A DNA stretch of 64,000 nucleotides from JABDMH01 sp965222645. Lineage in GTDB: Bacteria; Bacteroidota; Bacteroidia; Chitinophagales; Saprospiraceae. Below are positions 47,694 through 57,089 of this stretch, one piece after another. Position 1 is the stretch's first letter. The number at the start of each line of letters is the position of its first letter. Both the position numbers and the translations under genes were made by a program. The notes below the pieces were generated by a model. It saw only the letters and a list, made by a program, of their open reading frames with translations, was not told where the DNA came from and searched no databases. The DNA lies in assembly GCA_965222645.1 (NCBI GenBank), contig OZ244968.1, forward strand, positions 806,001 to 870,000. Reading direction: 5' to 3'.

Positions 47694-50600
47694 ATGAAAA
47701 AGTGGTCACTTACTCTTGTTGGTCTTTTATTTTTTTTGATCAATATCACGCTCGGTCAGGAAGAAAACAAATCTGAAAAGGAAGAAAAGTCTGCGTTGGA
47801 GCAGGCGATTAGCGGGTTGAAATGGCGCAATATAGGACCTGCATTTTGCGCAGGTCGAATTGCTGACATCGCCTTGCATCCCGAGGATGAAAACACCTGG
47901 TACGTCGCCGTGGGATCCGGTGGTGTCTGGAAAACAAAAAATGCGGGTATTACCTGGAAATCAATTTTTGATGGTCAGGAATCCTACTCGATTGGATGTA
48001 TTACCGTTGATCCAAACAATCCGCACACCGTATGGGTTGGGACAGGTGAAAATGTAGGGGGCAGACACGTGGGCTTTGGAGATGGGATATATCGCAGCAC
48101 TGACGATGGTAAAAGCTGGAAAAAAATGGGTCTGGAGGCATCAGAACATATATCGGAGATTATCATCCATCCGGAAAATTCTGATGTCATCTTTGTGGCT
48201 TCCCAGGGCCCGCTTTGGAGCAAGGGAGGTGAGCGCGGTTTTTACAAATCTATCGATGGCGGAACGACCTGGAACAGAACTTTGGGTGATGATGAGTGGA
48301 CAGGTGTGACAGATATTGCCATGGATCCAAGGAATCCGGACTGGATCTATGCTGCTACGTGGCAGCGACATCGCACCGTTGCTGCCTACATGGGAGGAGG
48401 TCCGGGATCTGGAATTCATCGCAGCCGCGATGGTGGTGAGACCTGGGAAAAGCTGTCTTCGGGGATTCCCAAATCCAACCTCGGGAAAATTGGAATCGCG
48501 ATTTCTCCTCAAAATCCGGATAAGATATATGCTGCTATTGAGCTCGATCGCACCAAAGGTGGTGTTTATATGTCAACGAATCGCGGTACATCATGGACCA
48601 AGCAATCAGATGCAGTATCCGGGGCTACAGGTCCACATTATTATCAGGAACTCTATGCCTCCCCACACCGGGAAGGCACGATTTACCTGATGGATGTGCG
48701 AATCCAGGTCTCTTACGACGACGGCAAAACATTTAGCAGGCTTCCCGAGGAGAAGAAGCACTCTGACAATCACGCGATTGCATTTAAGAAGGACAACCCT
48801 GATTACCTGCTTATCGGCACAGATGCCGGGATATACGAAAGTCTCGATCATGCAAAGACATGGAGATTTATAGACAACATGCCGATTACACAGTATTACA
48901 AAGTTGCTGTGGATGATGCAGAGCCATTTTACTTTGTTTATGGAGGTACACAAGATAATGGTTCGCATGGAGGACCCTCCCGAACAGACAATGAACACGG
49001 CATCCGAAATCAGGATTGGTGGAAGACCCTCGGTGCTGATGGTCACCAGTCTGCAACCGAGCCGGGAAATCCCAACATTATCTATGCAGAAACCCAGGTA
49101 GGTGGTTTGCACCGGATAGACCGGATTACCGGAGAGCAAGTTTTTATTCAGCCACAAGCCGGAGAGGGTGATGATCCGGAAAGATTTAATTGGGATGCTC
49201 CCATTCTTGTGAGCGCTCACGACCCGGCAAGAATTTACTTCGCCTCACAGAGAGTTTGGCGATCCGATGACAGAGGTGACAGTTGGACTGCACTGTCGGG
49301 AGACCTGACCCGGAACGAAGAGCGACTGGCACTTCCAATAATGGGAAGGGTGCAAAGCTGGGATAATCCGTGGGATGTTAAAGCCATGAGTAATTACAAT
49401 TCGATTACCTCACTTGCCGAGTCTCCTTTGAATGAAAATGTTCTTTATGCCGGGACCGACGATGGAATAATCCAGGTAAGCCAAGATGGTGGGAACAACT
49501 GGTCGAAAATCATGCTTTCGTCGATAGATGGAGTTCCCGGGAGAGGATTTATCAATGATATTCGTGCAGATCTGCACGACGAAGGCACCGTGTACGCGTG
49601 TCTTGACAATCATAAAGAGGGAGATTTTAAGCCCTATCTGATCAAGAGTACAAATCATGGTAAATCATGGAAACTGGTCACAGAGGGTTTGGGTGGTCGC
49701 AATTTAATCTGGAGAACTGTACAAGATCACGAAAATCCCAATCTGTTGTTTTGTGCATCAGAAGAGGGAGTCTATTGTAGCTTTAACGGCGGTGAAAGAT
49801 GGGTATCATTGAGTGGTGGCTTGCCCACCATCGCTTTGAGAGACATAACAATTCAAAGAAGGGAAAATGATCTCATTGTTGCGTCTTTTGGTCGCAGCTT
49901 TTTTATTCTCGACGATTACTCAGCACTAAGGCATATCAATGAAGAAATGCTTGCCGGTAATCCGGCACATCTTTTTCCGGTGAAAGATGCGTATTGGTAT
50001 CGACCTCGATCGATTGATAATTTTCATGGCCATAGTCATTACATCGCAGAAAACCCTCCATTCGGGGCTGTATTCACCTACTATGTTTCTGAAGGCCTGG
50101 ACCATACATTGGCAAGTGCAAGAAAGAAACTGGAGAAAGAACTGAATAAAGAGGGAAAAGATATTCCATTTCCCGGCTGGGATGCGTTGGAAGCAGAAAA
50201 AAGAGAGGAAAAACCCAAGATTGTTTTTGTCATTACTGACGAGGATGGAATGGTAGTAAATACGATAGAGGGTAAATCCGGTAAGGGCTTGCACCGCACC
50301 AATTGGGAATTGAGATATGCCTCGAAAAGCGGGATTTCATTAAACCAACAAGGAGGTAGGAGATCCGGCAGAGGATTTGCTGCGATTCCGGGCAATTACA
50401 AAGTGAGCATGTACAGAGTCGTAGATGGTAAAATGACTCCATTATCAGAGCCTCAGAGTTTTGAGGTGAAAGAACTCAGGGAGGGGGCACTACCCCGGGC
50501 ATCCAATAAAGAACTTGCCCTCTTCAGAAAAGAAATGGAAGATTTTCAGCAGGACCTTTCGGCAACATCATCTGTCTTGAGTGAAAACATGAAAAAAGTA

Positions 50601-50972
50601 GGTGCCATGCAAACTGCATTAAATCGCGTAAATCATTTTTCAAGTGATTTGTCGAGCGATATTCATGAGACAAAGGTTGTGCTCCTGGATTTAGAAAAGA
50701 GGATGAACGGCGATGATGTGAAAGATGAAGTTGGAGAACTCTATCACAACACTCCAAGATCCTTGATGTTCCTGGGATATCGGGCATTAAATACCACTTA
50801 TGGACCGACCCAAATGCACAGGAACGGTCTGGCTTTAGGTAAAAAGCTTTTGGCTGCGATTAAGGAAGATCTGCGAGTGATTTCGGATAGCACGATGCCA
50901 GGTCTGGAAAAAGCACTTAAAGATGCCGGAGCACCGTGGATCGAGGGACAGGGATTGATCTCAGACTTTTGA
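47694..50972 (+). CDS. Secreted VPS10/sortilin-like BNR propeller protein
   Basis: A signal peptide (about 1-22, ending ITLGQ) is followed by about 750 residues of sialidase/sortilin-type repeats with Asp-box-like motifs (YRSTDDGKSWKKMG, YKSIDGGTTWNRTLGDDEW, HRSRDGGETWEKL, QVSQDGGNNWSKI). The C-terminal 300 residues are mixed, with a long helical part near 930-1000. Proteins of this plan and length (about 1000-1100 aa) are abundant in Bacteroidota and labelled glycosyl hydrolase or sortilin-like; no catalytic residues have been established. Export to the periplasm or surface is likely; no T9SS signal is visible at the end. It is divergent from malQ. Confidence 0.8.
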   Translation: MKKWSLTLVGLLFFLINITLGQEENKSEKEEKSALEQAISGLKWRNIGPAFCAGRIADIALHPEDENTWYVAVGSGGVWKTKNAGITWKSIFDGQESYSIGCITVDPNNPHTVWVGTGENVGGRHVGFGDGIYRSTDDGKSWKKMGLEASEHISEIIIHPENSDVIFVASQGPLWSKGGERGFYKSIDGGTTWNRTLGDDEWTGVTDIAMDPRNPDWIYAATWQRHRTVAAYMGGGPGSGIHRSRDGGETWEKLSSGIPKSNLGKIGIAISPQNPDKIYAAIELDRTKGGVYMSTNRGTSWTKQSDAVSGATGPHYYQELYASPHREGTIYLMDVRIQVSYDDGKTFSRLPEEKKHSDNHAIAFKKDNPDYLLIGTDAGIYESLDHAKTWRFIDNMPITQYYKVAVDDAEPFYFVYGGTQDNGSHGGPSRTDNEHGIRNQDWWKTLGADGHQSATEPGNPNIIYAETQVGGLHRIDRITGEQVFIQPQAGEGDDPERFNWDAPILVSAHDPARIYFASQRVWRSDDRGDSWTALSGDLTRNEERLALPIMGRVQSWDNPWDVKAMSNYNSITSLAESPLNENVLYAGTDDGIIQVSQDGGNNWSKIMLSSIDGVPGRGFINDIRADLHDEGTVYACLDNHKEGDFKPYLIKSTNHGKSWKLVTEGLGGRNLIWRTVQDHENPNLLFCASEEGVYCSFNGGERWVSLSGGLPTIALRDITIQRRENDLIVASFGRSFFILDDYSALRHINEEMLAGNPAHLFPVKDAYWYRPRSIDNFHGHSHYIAENPPFGAVFTYYVSEGLDHTLASARKKLEKELNKEGKDIPFPGWDALEAEKREEKPKIVFVITDEDGMVVNTIEGKSGKGLHRTNWELRYASKSGISLNQQGGRRSGRGFAAIPGNYKVSMYRVVDGKMTPLSEPQSFEVKELREGALPRASNKELALFRKEMEDFQQDLSATSSVLSENMKKVGAMQTALNRVNHFSSDLSSDIHETKVVLLDLEKRMNGDDVKDEVGELYHNTPRSLMFLGYRALNTTYGPTQMHRNGLALGKKLLAAIKEDLRVISDSTMPGLEKALKDAGAPWIEGQGLISDF

Positions 50973-51073
50973 GGGTGCCATTTCGATTTTAAGTGCATCA
51001 GAATTAATTATATACTTGGACTGTAACAGATGGGATTCATAACTTTCAAATATCTTAAGCCAGAACGAGAAGC

Positions 51074-51107
51074 AAAACCGAGGCTAGAACTAGCTACCCG
51101 AGGTTTT
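51074..51107. terminator. Possible hairpin terminator between propeller and RraA-like genes
   Basis: AAAACC (51074-51079) and GGTTTT (51102-51107) enclose an inner GCTAG/CTAGC stem (51083-51087, 51090-51094). The stem is interrupted and the distance from the preceding stop is 100 bp, so the call is weak. Confidence 0.3.
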
Positions 51108-51194
51108 GATGAATAAAATGTTGGCGCAAAAGATTGGAATTGATGTTCTGTTTCATTTGTTACAGCCCAATATTAAACTCACTGGGTCCAGGGT

Positions 51195-52004
51195 GTGATT
51201 TTTTTGAAATTTATTAAATTATTTATTTTGAAGGCTGTATTAGTATTTTTTATTCTTCCGATTTACCTCTGTATTTCCGCGCAGGATTTTTCCGATGAAG
51301 AAATCCTGGAATGGTATCAGGATCTTCGAGTAGCAGATGTCTCCGATGGCATGGATATGGCTGGTCTGGCAGATATTGGATTGATGGCTAATAATATGAT
51401 GGCTCTCTGGAAAGATGTCGACAACTTTGATCACGTGATCAGGGGTATCGCAGTCACAGCCCGCTATGTCCCCACCAACAGACCGAGGCCAGTATTTGAC
51501 AGCGATGATGACTTTAGAAAATGGGAAGGTAACTGGTATAGTGACATCTCCTCAGAGCCATTTCTAGATCACCTAAATGAAGGCTCGATATTGGTGATTG
51601 ATGCCAGCGGAGATGGGGACACAGGCTCAATCGGATCCAATAATAGTCTGCTATGGAGATCTAAGGGTATGGTAGGAATTGTAACCTCAGGCAGTCTTAG
51701 AGATTCTGATGAAGTGATCAAACAAAGAATTCCAGTCTATATGGATCCACAACAACGCGGACGTGGTATCAGACCGGGAAGGAATGAGATCGAATCTGTA
51801 CAAAAACCCATTGAGGTTGCCGGAGTTCTTGTGCAACCGGGTGATGTTGTAGTGGCGGATGGTGACGGCGTGATTGTGGTGCCCCGGAAATATGCCAAAA
51901 GAGTAGCCGAAGCAGCAAGTGTTATTTTAGAAAAAGACAAAGGTGGAAGACGGGCACTTTATATCAAACTCGGTATGCCCCTGGACTTTACAGTAGAAAA
52001 ATAG
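51195..52004 (+). CDS. RraA-family protein with export signal
   Basis: The body matches the RraA/dimethylmenaquinone methyltransferase-like fold: VADVSDGMDMAGL at the N-terminus, DASGDGDTGSIGSNNSL, and GIVTSGSLRDSDEVIKQRIP, which has the Arg-Asp pair used for metal and substrate in RraA-type aldolases; VVVADGDGVIVVPRKYAKRV closes the domain. Unusually, about 30 hydrophobic N-terminal residues (LFILKAVLVFFILPIYLCIS) form a signal peptide or anchor, so the enzyme should act outside the cytosol. The start is GTG 51195 or TTG 51204. The likely chemistry is metal-dependent aldol cleavage or decarboxylation; RNase E regulation is unlikely for an exported protein. Confidence 0.78.
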   Translation: MIFLKFIKLFILKAVLVFFILPIYLCISAQDFSDEEILEWYQDLRVADVSDGMDMAGLADIGLMANNMMALWKDVDNFDHVIRGIAVTARYVPTNRPRPVFDSDDDFRKWEGNWYSDISSEPFLDHLNEGSILVIDASGDGDTGSIGSNNSLLWRSKGMVGIVTSGSLRDSDEVIKQRIPVYMDPQQRGRGIRPGRNEIESVQKPIEVAGVLVQPGDVVVADGDGVIVVPRKYAKRVAEAASVILEKDKGGRRALYIKLGMPLDFTVEK

Positions 52005-52074
52005 CCTTATTCCAGAGTTCCTTTTTCCATAGTCGGTTATCTATCTGGAATGACCACTTGATTGTTTAATCTGC

Positions 52075-53169
52075 TTATTGACCTCTGGGCAATACCGATG
52101 TACAACGGGTAAAGTAGACCTTGCCATCTCCACCCCACCTAGGTGGCTTTATGCTTTCCGGACATCCCATGAAGAAAGGAACCAAAACCTGAGCCCCTCC
52201 ACCATTTGTAGGAATCAGGCGCAACATGAGTGGAGTCAGCTCCTTCAGCTCATTTTTCTGATCGGACCCGATCGCGGAATAGAATGCCAGCATTTGCCCA
52301 TCAGGTGAAAGACTGGGCATCCAGTTATGATACTGATCAAATGTGATCTGGCTGCTGTCGAGATCGGCATTTGCTTTCCAAATTTGGTTTGTACCAGTAG
52401 CCATGCTGCTGAAATAAGGTCCGGAACCAGATCTTTCAGTAGAGTATGAACTGTATTCCTTAAGCGTATCGACGACACTACGTGCATGGTTTACTACATC
52501 AACGGATTCGTCAACATGCAATAGGTTTTCTCCGGTTCGTCTCTCCAATCGGACATTGAAAGCATAACCTTCTTCCATAGCCTCTGGATTGTGGGAACAG
52601 ATAAAAATGCCTGTAAGAACTTCATGAGGCATTGCCTTCATCGTATGTGATCCGATCCACTGCAAGGGTTCTCCGGGATGTGCGGCCCTCATGATAAATT
52701 GGGAGCCTTTGCGCTCAAGCTGCATGATCTGGTAATTTGATTTCGGAGCAAAAGCCTCATCTTCGGGATCACGCATGAAAGCTCCTCTTAATTCTCGCCA
52801 CTGCAAGACAGTAAGACCATCTCCATGCAGTGTTGCACTGATATGAGCTGCTTGTTCATCTTCCGATTCACGAATCATAAAACCGATTTTCCTATGTGGC
52901 TCCATGCCCTCGCCCTCAAAAGCAAACCGCCCAGTCAATATAAAATCACCTTGTACCTTTCTATGTAAGTAATGAAATTCATCGCGTTCAAACCAAATAT
53001 TGTATCCAGCCCCACTAAGTGTATAAATCTGCTTCATCGGGTCATGAGTACTCCACCCTTCTATTTCAGGATTTCCTATATCAATTTGGGATTGAAAAAT
53101 GCCCAATTGATTTTGAGAATATGTGGTTATACTCAGACTAGTCAGCACTAAACAAACAATAGATCTCAT
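52075..53169 (-). CDS. Secreted TolB-like/DUF1349-like protein, probably internally shortened
   Basis: The start is set at ATG 53169, giving signal peptide RSIVCLVLTSLSITTYSQ; an upstream frame to 53292 adds 41 unlikely residues. The N-terminal half (about 25-215) is a beta-sandwich resembling DUF1349/LamG-type domains. The C-terminal part keeps only one or two WD40-like propeller repeats (GTNQIWKANADLDSSQITFD, NWMPSLSPDGQMLAFYSA, PPRWGGDGKVYFT). Family members that I know have a full six- or seven-bladed TolB propeller here, about 150-200 residues more. This copy appears to have lost the middle blades in frame and may not fold as a closed propeller. Confidence 0.65.
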   Translation of the reverse strand: MRSIVCLVLTSLSITTYSQNQLGIFQSQIDIGNPEIEGWSTHDPMKQIYTLSGAGYNIWFERDEFHYLHRKVQGDFILTGRFAFEGEGMEPHRKIGFMIRESEDEQAAHISATLHGDGLTVLQWRELRGAFMRDPEDEAFAPKSNYQIMQLERKGSQFIMRAAHPGEPLQWIGSHTMKAMPHEVLTGIFICSHNPEAMEEGYAFNVRLERRTGENLLHVDESVDVVNHARSVVDTLKEYSSYSTERSGSGPYFSSMATGTNQIWKANADLDSSQITFDQYHNWMPSLSPDGQMLAFYSAIGSDQKNELKELTPLMLRLIPTNGGGAQVLVPFFMGCPESIKPPRWGGDGKVYFTRCTSVLPRGQ

Positions 53170-53288
53170 GACAGGCACAGAAGATTTGATTTTAGAAAAC
53201 AGCAGAATTAAATGGTGCTGAAATTCCAAGACTTTTTTTTGCACAATAACCACTTCGCATCTCTTTAAATTTTTCCACACCATGTATC

Positions 53289-53645
53289 TCAAAAAACTTT
53301 GCCATCATAAAAACGAGACACAAGTAGCAACACCAGGGCCACTACTGAAGGCATATACTCATTATCTCCCACATTTAGATGAGCAAACAGAGCTAGCAAA
53401 AAATCAAAAAAGAACCCTGCATAGGCCCACTCTTTAAGCAGCCTGGATTTCTTAGACAGTATTGCAATTACTCCCAGGATCTTTGCGATGGCCAATGGAT
53501 AGACAATGTATGTGGGGTGTCCAAGCCTCGTAAATGTTTCCTGCACCATTTCGTTATTAAAAAAATACATCCCGGCTGACATCAACATCATGGCTGAAAG
53601 CAATCCCGTGACTACCCAGTAAATAATCTTATTTCTTTTCTCCAT
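53289..53645 (-). CDS. DoxX-like membrane protein
   Basis: 118 aa with four membrane segments (IIYWVVTGLLSAMMLMSAGM; YIVYPLAIAKILGVIAIL; WAYAGFFFDFLLALFAHL; VVALVLLLVSRFY) and the LGHPTYIVYPLAIAKILG motif typical of the DoxX-like family. These proteins are linked to redox or thiol stress in other bacteria, but the function of this subgroup is not known. It lies 119 bp upstream of the shortened TolB-like gene on the same strand. Confidence 0.85.
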   Translation of the reverse strand: MEKRNKIIYWVVTGLLSAMMLMSAGMYFFNNEMVQETFTRLGHPTYIVYPLAIAKILGVIAILSKKSRLLKEWAYAGFFFDFLLALFAHLNVGDNEYMPSVVALVLLLVSRFYDGKVF

Positions 53646-53738
53646 TTAATTTTCTTTTTAAAAACAGACCAAGCATATGATTTGAATACTTAACGCAATC
53701 AAGGTACAAATTTCATGACAAGAGAGAATCTCCGCTCA

Positions 53739-54713
53739 TTATTCACCTTTAATTCTTTTTGCTCTTCTTTTTTTCTTCCACTTCTTATCCAGATGCAAGA
53801 CCGTATCCTTTACAAGGGTTACAACCTTATAGTAGAAATCCTCATTGACAAATTCGAAATCATCTGTTGGCATGTGATAGTCAGGGTGATCTTCCACACC
53901 AAAATAAAGAAAAGGAATATCTCTGCGCAAAAACATACCATGGTCACTGGACATTGTCCAATTATCACTGCCCTGATACCGCGGTCCTTCATGCATCAAA
54001 GTAATGTTTAAATCAGTCATCTTAGTGATCCGGCTTGCGATCCTCTTTAACTTAGGAAAATCATAGATACCACAAATATTTATAGTCTCATCTAGACTTC
54101 TACTGATCATATCCATATTTACATTTATTAATATCTGGTCAAGAGGTACCGGAGGATCTTCCACAAATCGATCCGCTCCTTTGAGACCCAGCTCCTCCGC
54201 ATCAAAAAAAGCAAATATGATACTGTGCCGTGGTGTGTGCTCCTGAAAAAAATCAACCAGTCCGATTAGTGCACAGGTTCCGGAACCATTATCATCGGCT
54301 CCGTTGTAAACCTGTTCCTCTACAATACCGAGATGGTCATAATGAGCAGATAATACCAGGAATTTGTCCGGATATTTATTGCCCGTGATTTTACCCACAA
54401 TGTTGTACCCTGAATGTTTTCTTCGCAAATGGTCCAGAAACCCAAACGTGTCAACCAAGGAGGGATAGACGGGCTGGAGACCGTCAATTCTACCCATAAT
54501 GTACTGTCGAGCTTTTTCGTTTGCTCCGGTTGCCCTGCCCGCAAATTCATCGGAGGAGATTTGCTGCAGATCTCCTAACAATTGATGCCTGTCAATCTGC
54601 CCCCTGAGATGTCCTGCGACTAGCAGGGGAATCAGAACAACCACAAACCGGCAAACACCAGCTAGCTTCGATGGAGATCCGGGACTGTCCACAATAGAAT
54701 GAATGCGAATCAC
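53739..54713 (-). CDS. M28-family zinc aminopeptidase, exported
   Basis: Two-zinc exopeptidase. Ligands and catalytic residues are visible in SAHYDHLG (His), NGADDNGSGTCAL (bridging Asp), FFDAEELGLKGA (catalytic Glu and ligand Glu), VNMDMISR (Asp) and EDHPDYHMPTDDFEFV (His). The N-terminus has a hydrophobic stretch (FVVVLIPLLVAGHLRGQ), so it is exported to the periplasm or surface. Length 324 aa is typical of the single-domain bacterial form. A strongly basic tail (KKWKKKRRAKRIKGE) is odd and may contact the surface or nucleic acid. Preferred peptide is unknown. Confidence 0.9.
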   Translation of the reverse strand: MIRIHSIVDSPGSPSKLAGVCRFVVVLIPLLVAGHLRGQIDRHQLLGDLQQISSDEFAGRATGANEKARQYIMGRIDGLQPVYPSLVDTFGFLDHLRRKHSGYNIVGKITGNKYPDKFLVLSAHYDHLGIVEEQVYNGADDNGSGTCALIGLVDFFQEHTPRHSIIFAFFDAEELGLKGADRFVEDPPVPLDQILINVNMDMISRSLDETINICGIYDFPKLKRIASRITKMTDLNITLMHEGPRYQGSDNWTMSSDHGMFLRRDIPFLYFGVEDHPDYHMPTDDFEFVNEDFYYKVVTLVKDTVLHLDKKWKKKRRAKRIKGE

Positions 54714-54730
54714 AATGTTCTCGATTAAAA

Positions 54731-54754
54731 TGCAAGATCATGCAAGATCATGCA
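54731..54754. repeat. 10-bp direct repeat upstream of modA
   Basis: TGCAAGATCA occurs twice in tandem (54731-54740, 54741-54750) followed by TGCA, between the divergent M28 peptidase and modA genes. It could be an operator for a Mo- or metal-responsive regulator. Confidence 0.6.
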
Positions 54755-54781
54755 ATTTTTCCAATTCCCTACCTTAGCCAG

Positions 54782-55555
54782 ATGAATCGGAAAATCAGGA
54801 TCAAACACCTCCTGATGTATTGTGTATTGGCAAATTGTGTGTTTATCACAACTTCCTGCCACAATCAGGATCACGACAAGATGCTTATTGCGGTAGCAGC
54901 AAATGCTCAATATGCTTTCGAGGAAATCATAGACAGTTTTGAGGGAAGATTTGGAATATCCTGCGATCTAATTGTGGGTTCTTCCGGAAAGATTTCTGCG
55001 CAAATCCTGGAAGGTGCCCCATTCGATATCTTTGTTTCTGCCGATATGAAATTTCCGGAGAAAATTTTTGCAAACGGACTAGCGCATGACACCCCTGTAA
55101 TTTATGGTGAAGGTCAAATCGTTTTATGGAGTGCCGGGCATCAATCCATTCCGAGTATTTTAGACTTGAATTCATCTAAAATTAACCATATTGCAATCGC
55201 CAACCCGGCAATCGCACCCTATGGAGTGGCCGCAGTTGAGACCCTCGAGTACTTCGAATTGTTTGATCAAGTGGAAAGTAAACTGGTATACGGAGAGAGT
55301 ATTGCTCAAGTCAATCAGTTTGTTTTATCACAGGCCGTCGATTTCGGCTTTACGGCAAAGGCAGCAGTTTTCTCGCCGAAGTTGTCAGGAGTGGGCACCT
55401 GGGTAGATGTTGATGAAAATGCCTTCCGGCCTATTAAGCAGGGCATAGTCGTTTTAAAGAACTCTCAGAAGATAGATCAAGCTCTGACCTTTAAAAGCTT
55501 TTTGACATCAGATCCGGCAAAAAGAATTTTGGTAAAGCATGGATACAAAATTTAG
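54782..55555 (+). CDS. modA: Molybdate ABC transporter, substrate-binding lipoprotein
   Basis: The ATG at 54782 gives a basic n-region and a lipobox (ITTSC); the ATG at 54740 lies within the 10-bp repeat and is less likely. Motifs of the periplasmic ModA fold are IAVAANAQYAFEEIIDSF, DLIVGSSGKISAQILEGAPF, DIFVSADMKFPEKI and IAIANPAIAPYGVAA. It catches molybdate or tungstate and passes it to ModB. First gene of modABC; 8 bp to modB. Confidence 0.93.
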   Translation: MNRKIRIKHLLMYCVLANCVFITTSCHNQDHDKMLIAVAANAQYAFEEIIDSFEGRFGISCDLIVGSSGKISAQILEGAPFDIFVSADMKFPEKIFANGLAHDTPVIYGEGQIVLWSAGHQSIPSILDLNSSKINHIAIANPAIAPYGVAAVETLEYFELFDQVESKLVYGESIAQVNQFVLSQAVDFGFTAKAAVFSPKLSGVGTWVDVDENAFRPIKQGIVVLKNSQKIDQALTFKSFLTSDPAKRILVKHGYKI

Positions 55556-55563
55556 ATAGGGAA

Positions 55564-56232
55564 TTGGACTGGCAACCGATCATACTCACATTTAAACTAG
55601 CTCTAGTTACGACGGTAATTTTGCTGATCATTTCGATCCCTATTGCATATTGGCTTTCCAATACCAAAGCCCGGCTTAAACCTGTTCTTGAGGCGTTGAT
55701 CACGATGCCGTTGGTATTGCCTCCTACTGTCATAGGTTTTTATCTCCTGTTGGCTTTTAGTCCTTCATACTTTTTGGGTAGTTGGCTCGAACGATTTGGG
55801 ATCAAATTCATATTCACCTTTGAGGGTTTGGTTTTAGCTTCTATTGTCTATAGTCTTCCATTTATGGTCCAGCCGATTCACTCGGGTCTAAATAATCTCT
55901 CACCTTCCCTTGCTGAGGCATCTTATGTACTTGGTAAATCGAAATGGACAACCTTACTGAAAGTTCTCCTACCCAATATCAAAAGGTCGATTATTACCGG
56001 AGTGGTGTTGACCTTTGCACATACGATTGGAGAATTTGGGGTTGTTCTCATGATTGGAGGAAATATTCCGGGAAAAACCAAGGTTGCATCAATCGCGATC
56101 TACGATGCGGTCGAATCTCTGGACTATGATCTGGCAAATACATACTCGATAATATTGTTTGTCGTTACGTTCTTTATCTTAATACTGGTATACTTTGTCA
56201 ATTCCGGATATTTAAATCGACTCGTAAAATGA
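55564..56232 (+). CDS. modB: Molybdate ABC transporter permease
   Basis: 222 aa, five membrane segments. The start is a TTG at 55564 (DWQPIILTFKLALVTTVI), 8 bp after modA. LPPTVIGFYLLL and the EAA-type loop (EASYVLGKSKWTTLLKVLLP) followed by HTIGEFGVVLMIGGNIPGKT are diagnostic of ModB. It overlaps modC by 4 bp. Confidence 0.94.
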   Translation: MDWQPIILTFKLALVTTVILLIISIPIAYWLSNTKARLKPVLEALITMPLVLPPTVIGFYLLLAFSPSYFLGSWLERFGIKFIFTFEGLVLASIVYSLPFMVQPIHSGLNNLSPSLAEASYVLGKSKWTTLLKVLLPNIKRSIITGVVLTFAHTIGEFGVVLMIGGNIPGKTKVASIAIYDAVESLDYDLANTYSIILFVVTFFILILVYFVNSGYLNRLVK

Positions 56233-57035
56233 TAATATGTGACGTAAAGAAGGTACTTCAATCATCGGGAGGTCAACTACATATGGAGTTGACGTGCACA
56301 TTAAAGGAGAATACTCTGACGGTGGTCTATGGTGATTCTGGAGCCGGCAAGACATCACTGTTGAGGATGATAGCGGGTCTGATGAATCCAGACTCCGGTA
56401 CGATCAGGTGCCATGATGAGTTGTGGTTTGATTCATCCAATAATACCAATCTGCGCACTCAAGACAGAAACATCGGCTTCGTCTTTCAGGATCAGGCCCT
56501 CTTCCCTAACATGACGATGAGAAAAAATCTTCTTTATGCTTTGAGGGATAAAAAAAGGCAAGATACGGTCGACGAAATTCTCCATCTCTTTGAACTCGAA
56601 GGTCTTCAGGATCAATTTCCGAATACATTGTCAGGTGGACAAAAACAAAAAGTATCCCTTGCAAGGGCTATCGTAAACAAACCAAAAATCTTGTTGCTGG
56701 ATGAGCCCCTGTCGGCTTTGGATCAACGCAGAAGATCAAGGTTTCAGGATTTTATTCTCAAATCTCATCAGGAGTACAATTTGACCACAATAATGGTGAG
56801 TCATGACCAGCGAGAAATAAATAAAATGGCAGACCAGGTACTTCTTCTGGAGGATGGTAAGATCGTGAAAAAAAACGAGGCTGAAGGGGAGACTTTCCAA
56901 GAGGCTACAGTTGTAAATATTCCGGTACAAAATGATAAAAATCAGGTACAAATAAAACTGAAGCAATCCAACCCTCAGAGGGTGAAAGAATTGAAAAAAG
57001 GCGATAAAATCTGGATTTCCCGAAAGGAGCACTGA
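56229..57035 (+). CDS. modC: Molybdate ABC transporter ATP-binding protein
   Basis: Walker A GDSGAGKTSLLRMIAG, signature LSGGQKQKVSLARAIV, Walker B ILLLDEPLSALD and a switch His (VSHDQREINKMAD) are intact. At 268 aa it is shorter than the 350-residue Escherichia coli protein: only a reduced TOBE-like tail (VVNIPVQNDKNQVQIKL) follows. It couples to modB by an ATGA overlap. No molybdenum cofactor genes are in the window. Confidence 0.93.
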   Translation: MIICDVKKVLQSSGGQLHMELTCTLKENTLTVVYGDSGAGKTSLLRMIAGLMNPDSGTIRCHDELWFDSSNNTNLRTQDRNIGFVFQDQALFPNMTMRKNLLYALRDKKRQDTVDEILHLFELEGLQDQFPNTLSGGQKQKVSLARAIVNKPKILLLDEPLSALDQRRRSRFQDFILKSHQEYNLTTIMVSHDQREINKMADQVLLLEDGKIVKKNEAEGETFQEATVVNIPVQNDKNQVQIKLKQSNPQRVKELKKGDKIWISRKEH

Positions 57036-57089
57036 ATAAATTAGAGATCTTAGTCTCCTGCTTTTTGGGACAGGCAAAGAGATAAAAAA

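Noticed and set aside
48141..49220. Long reverse-strand frames inside the sortilin-like gene
   Set aside because: Shadow frames opposite repetitive Asp-box coding sequence; no motif, no start context.
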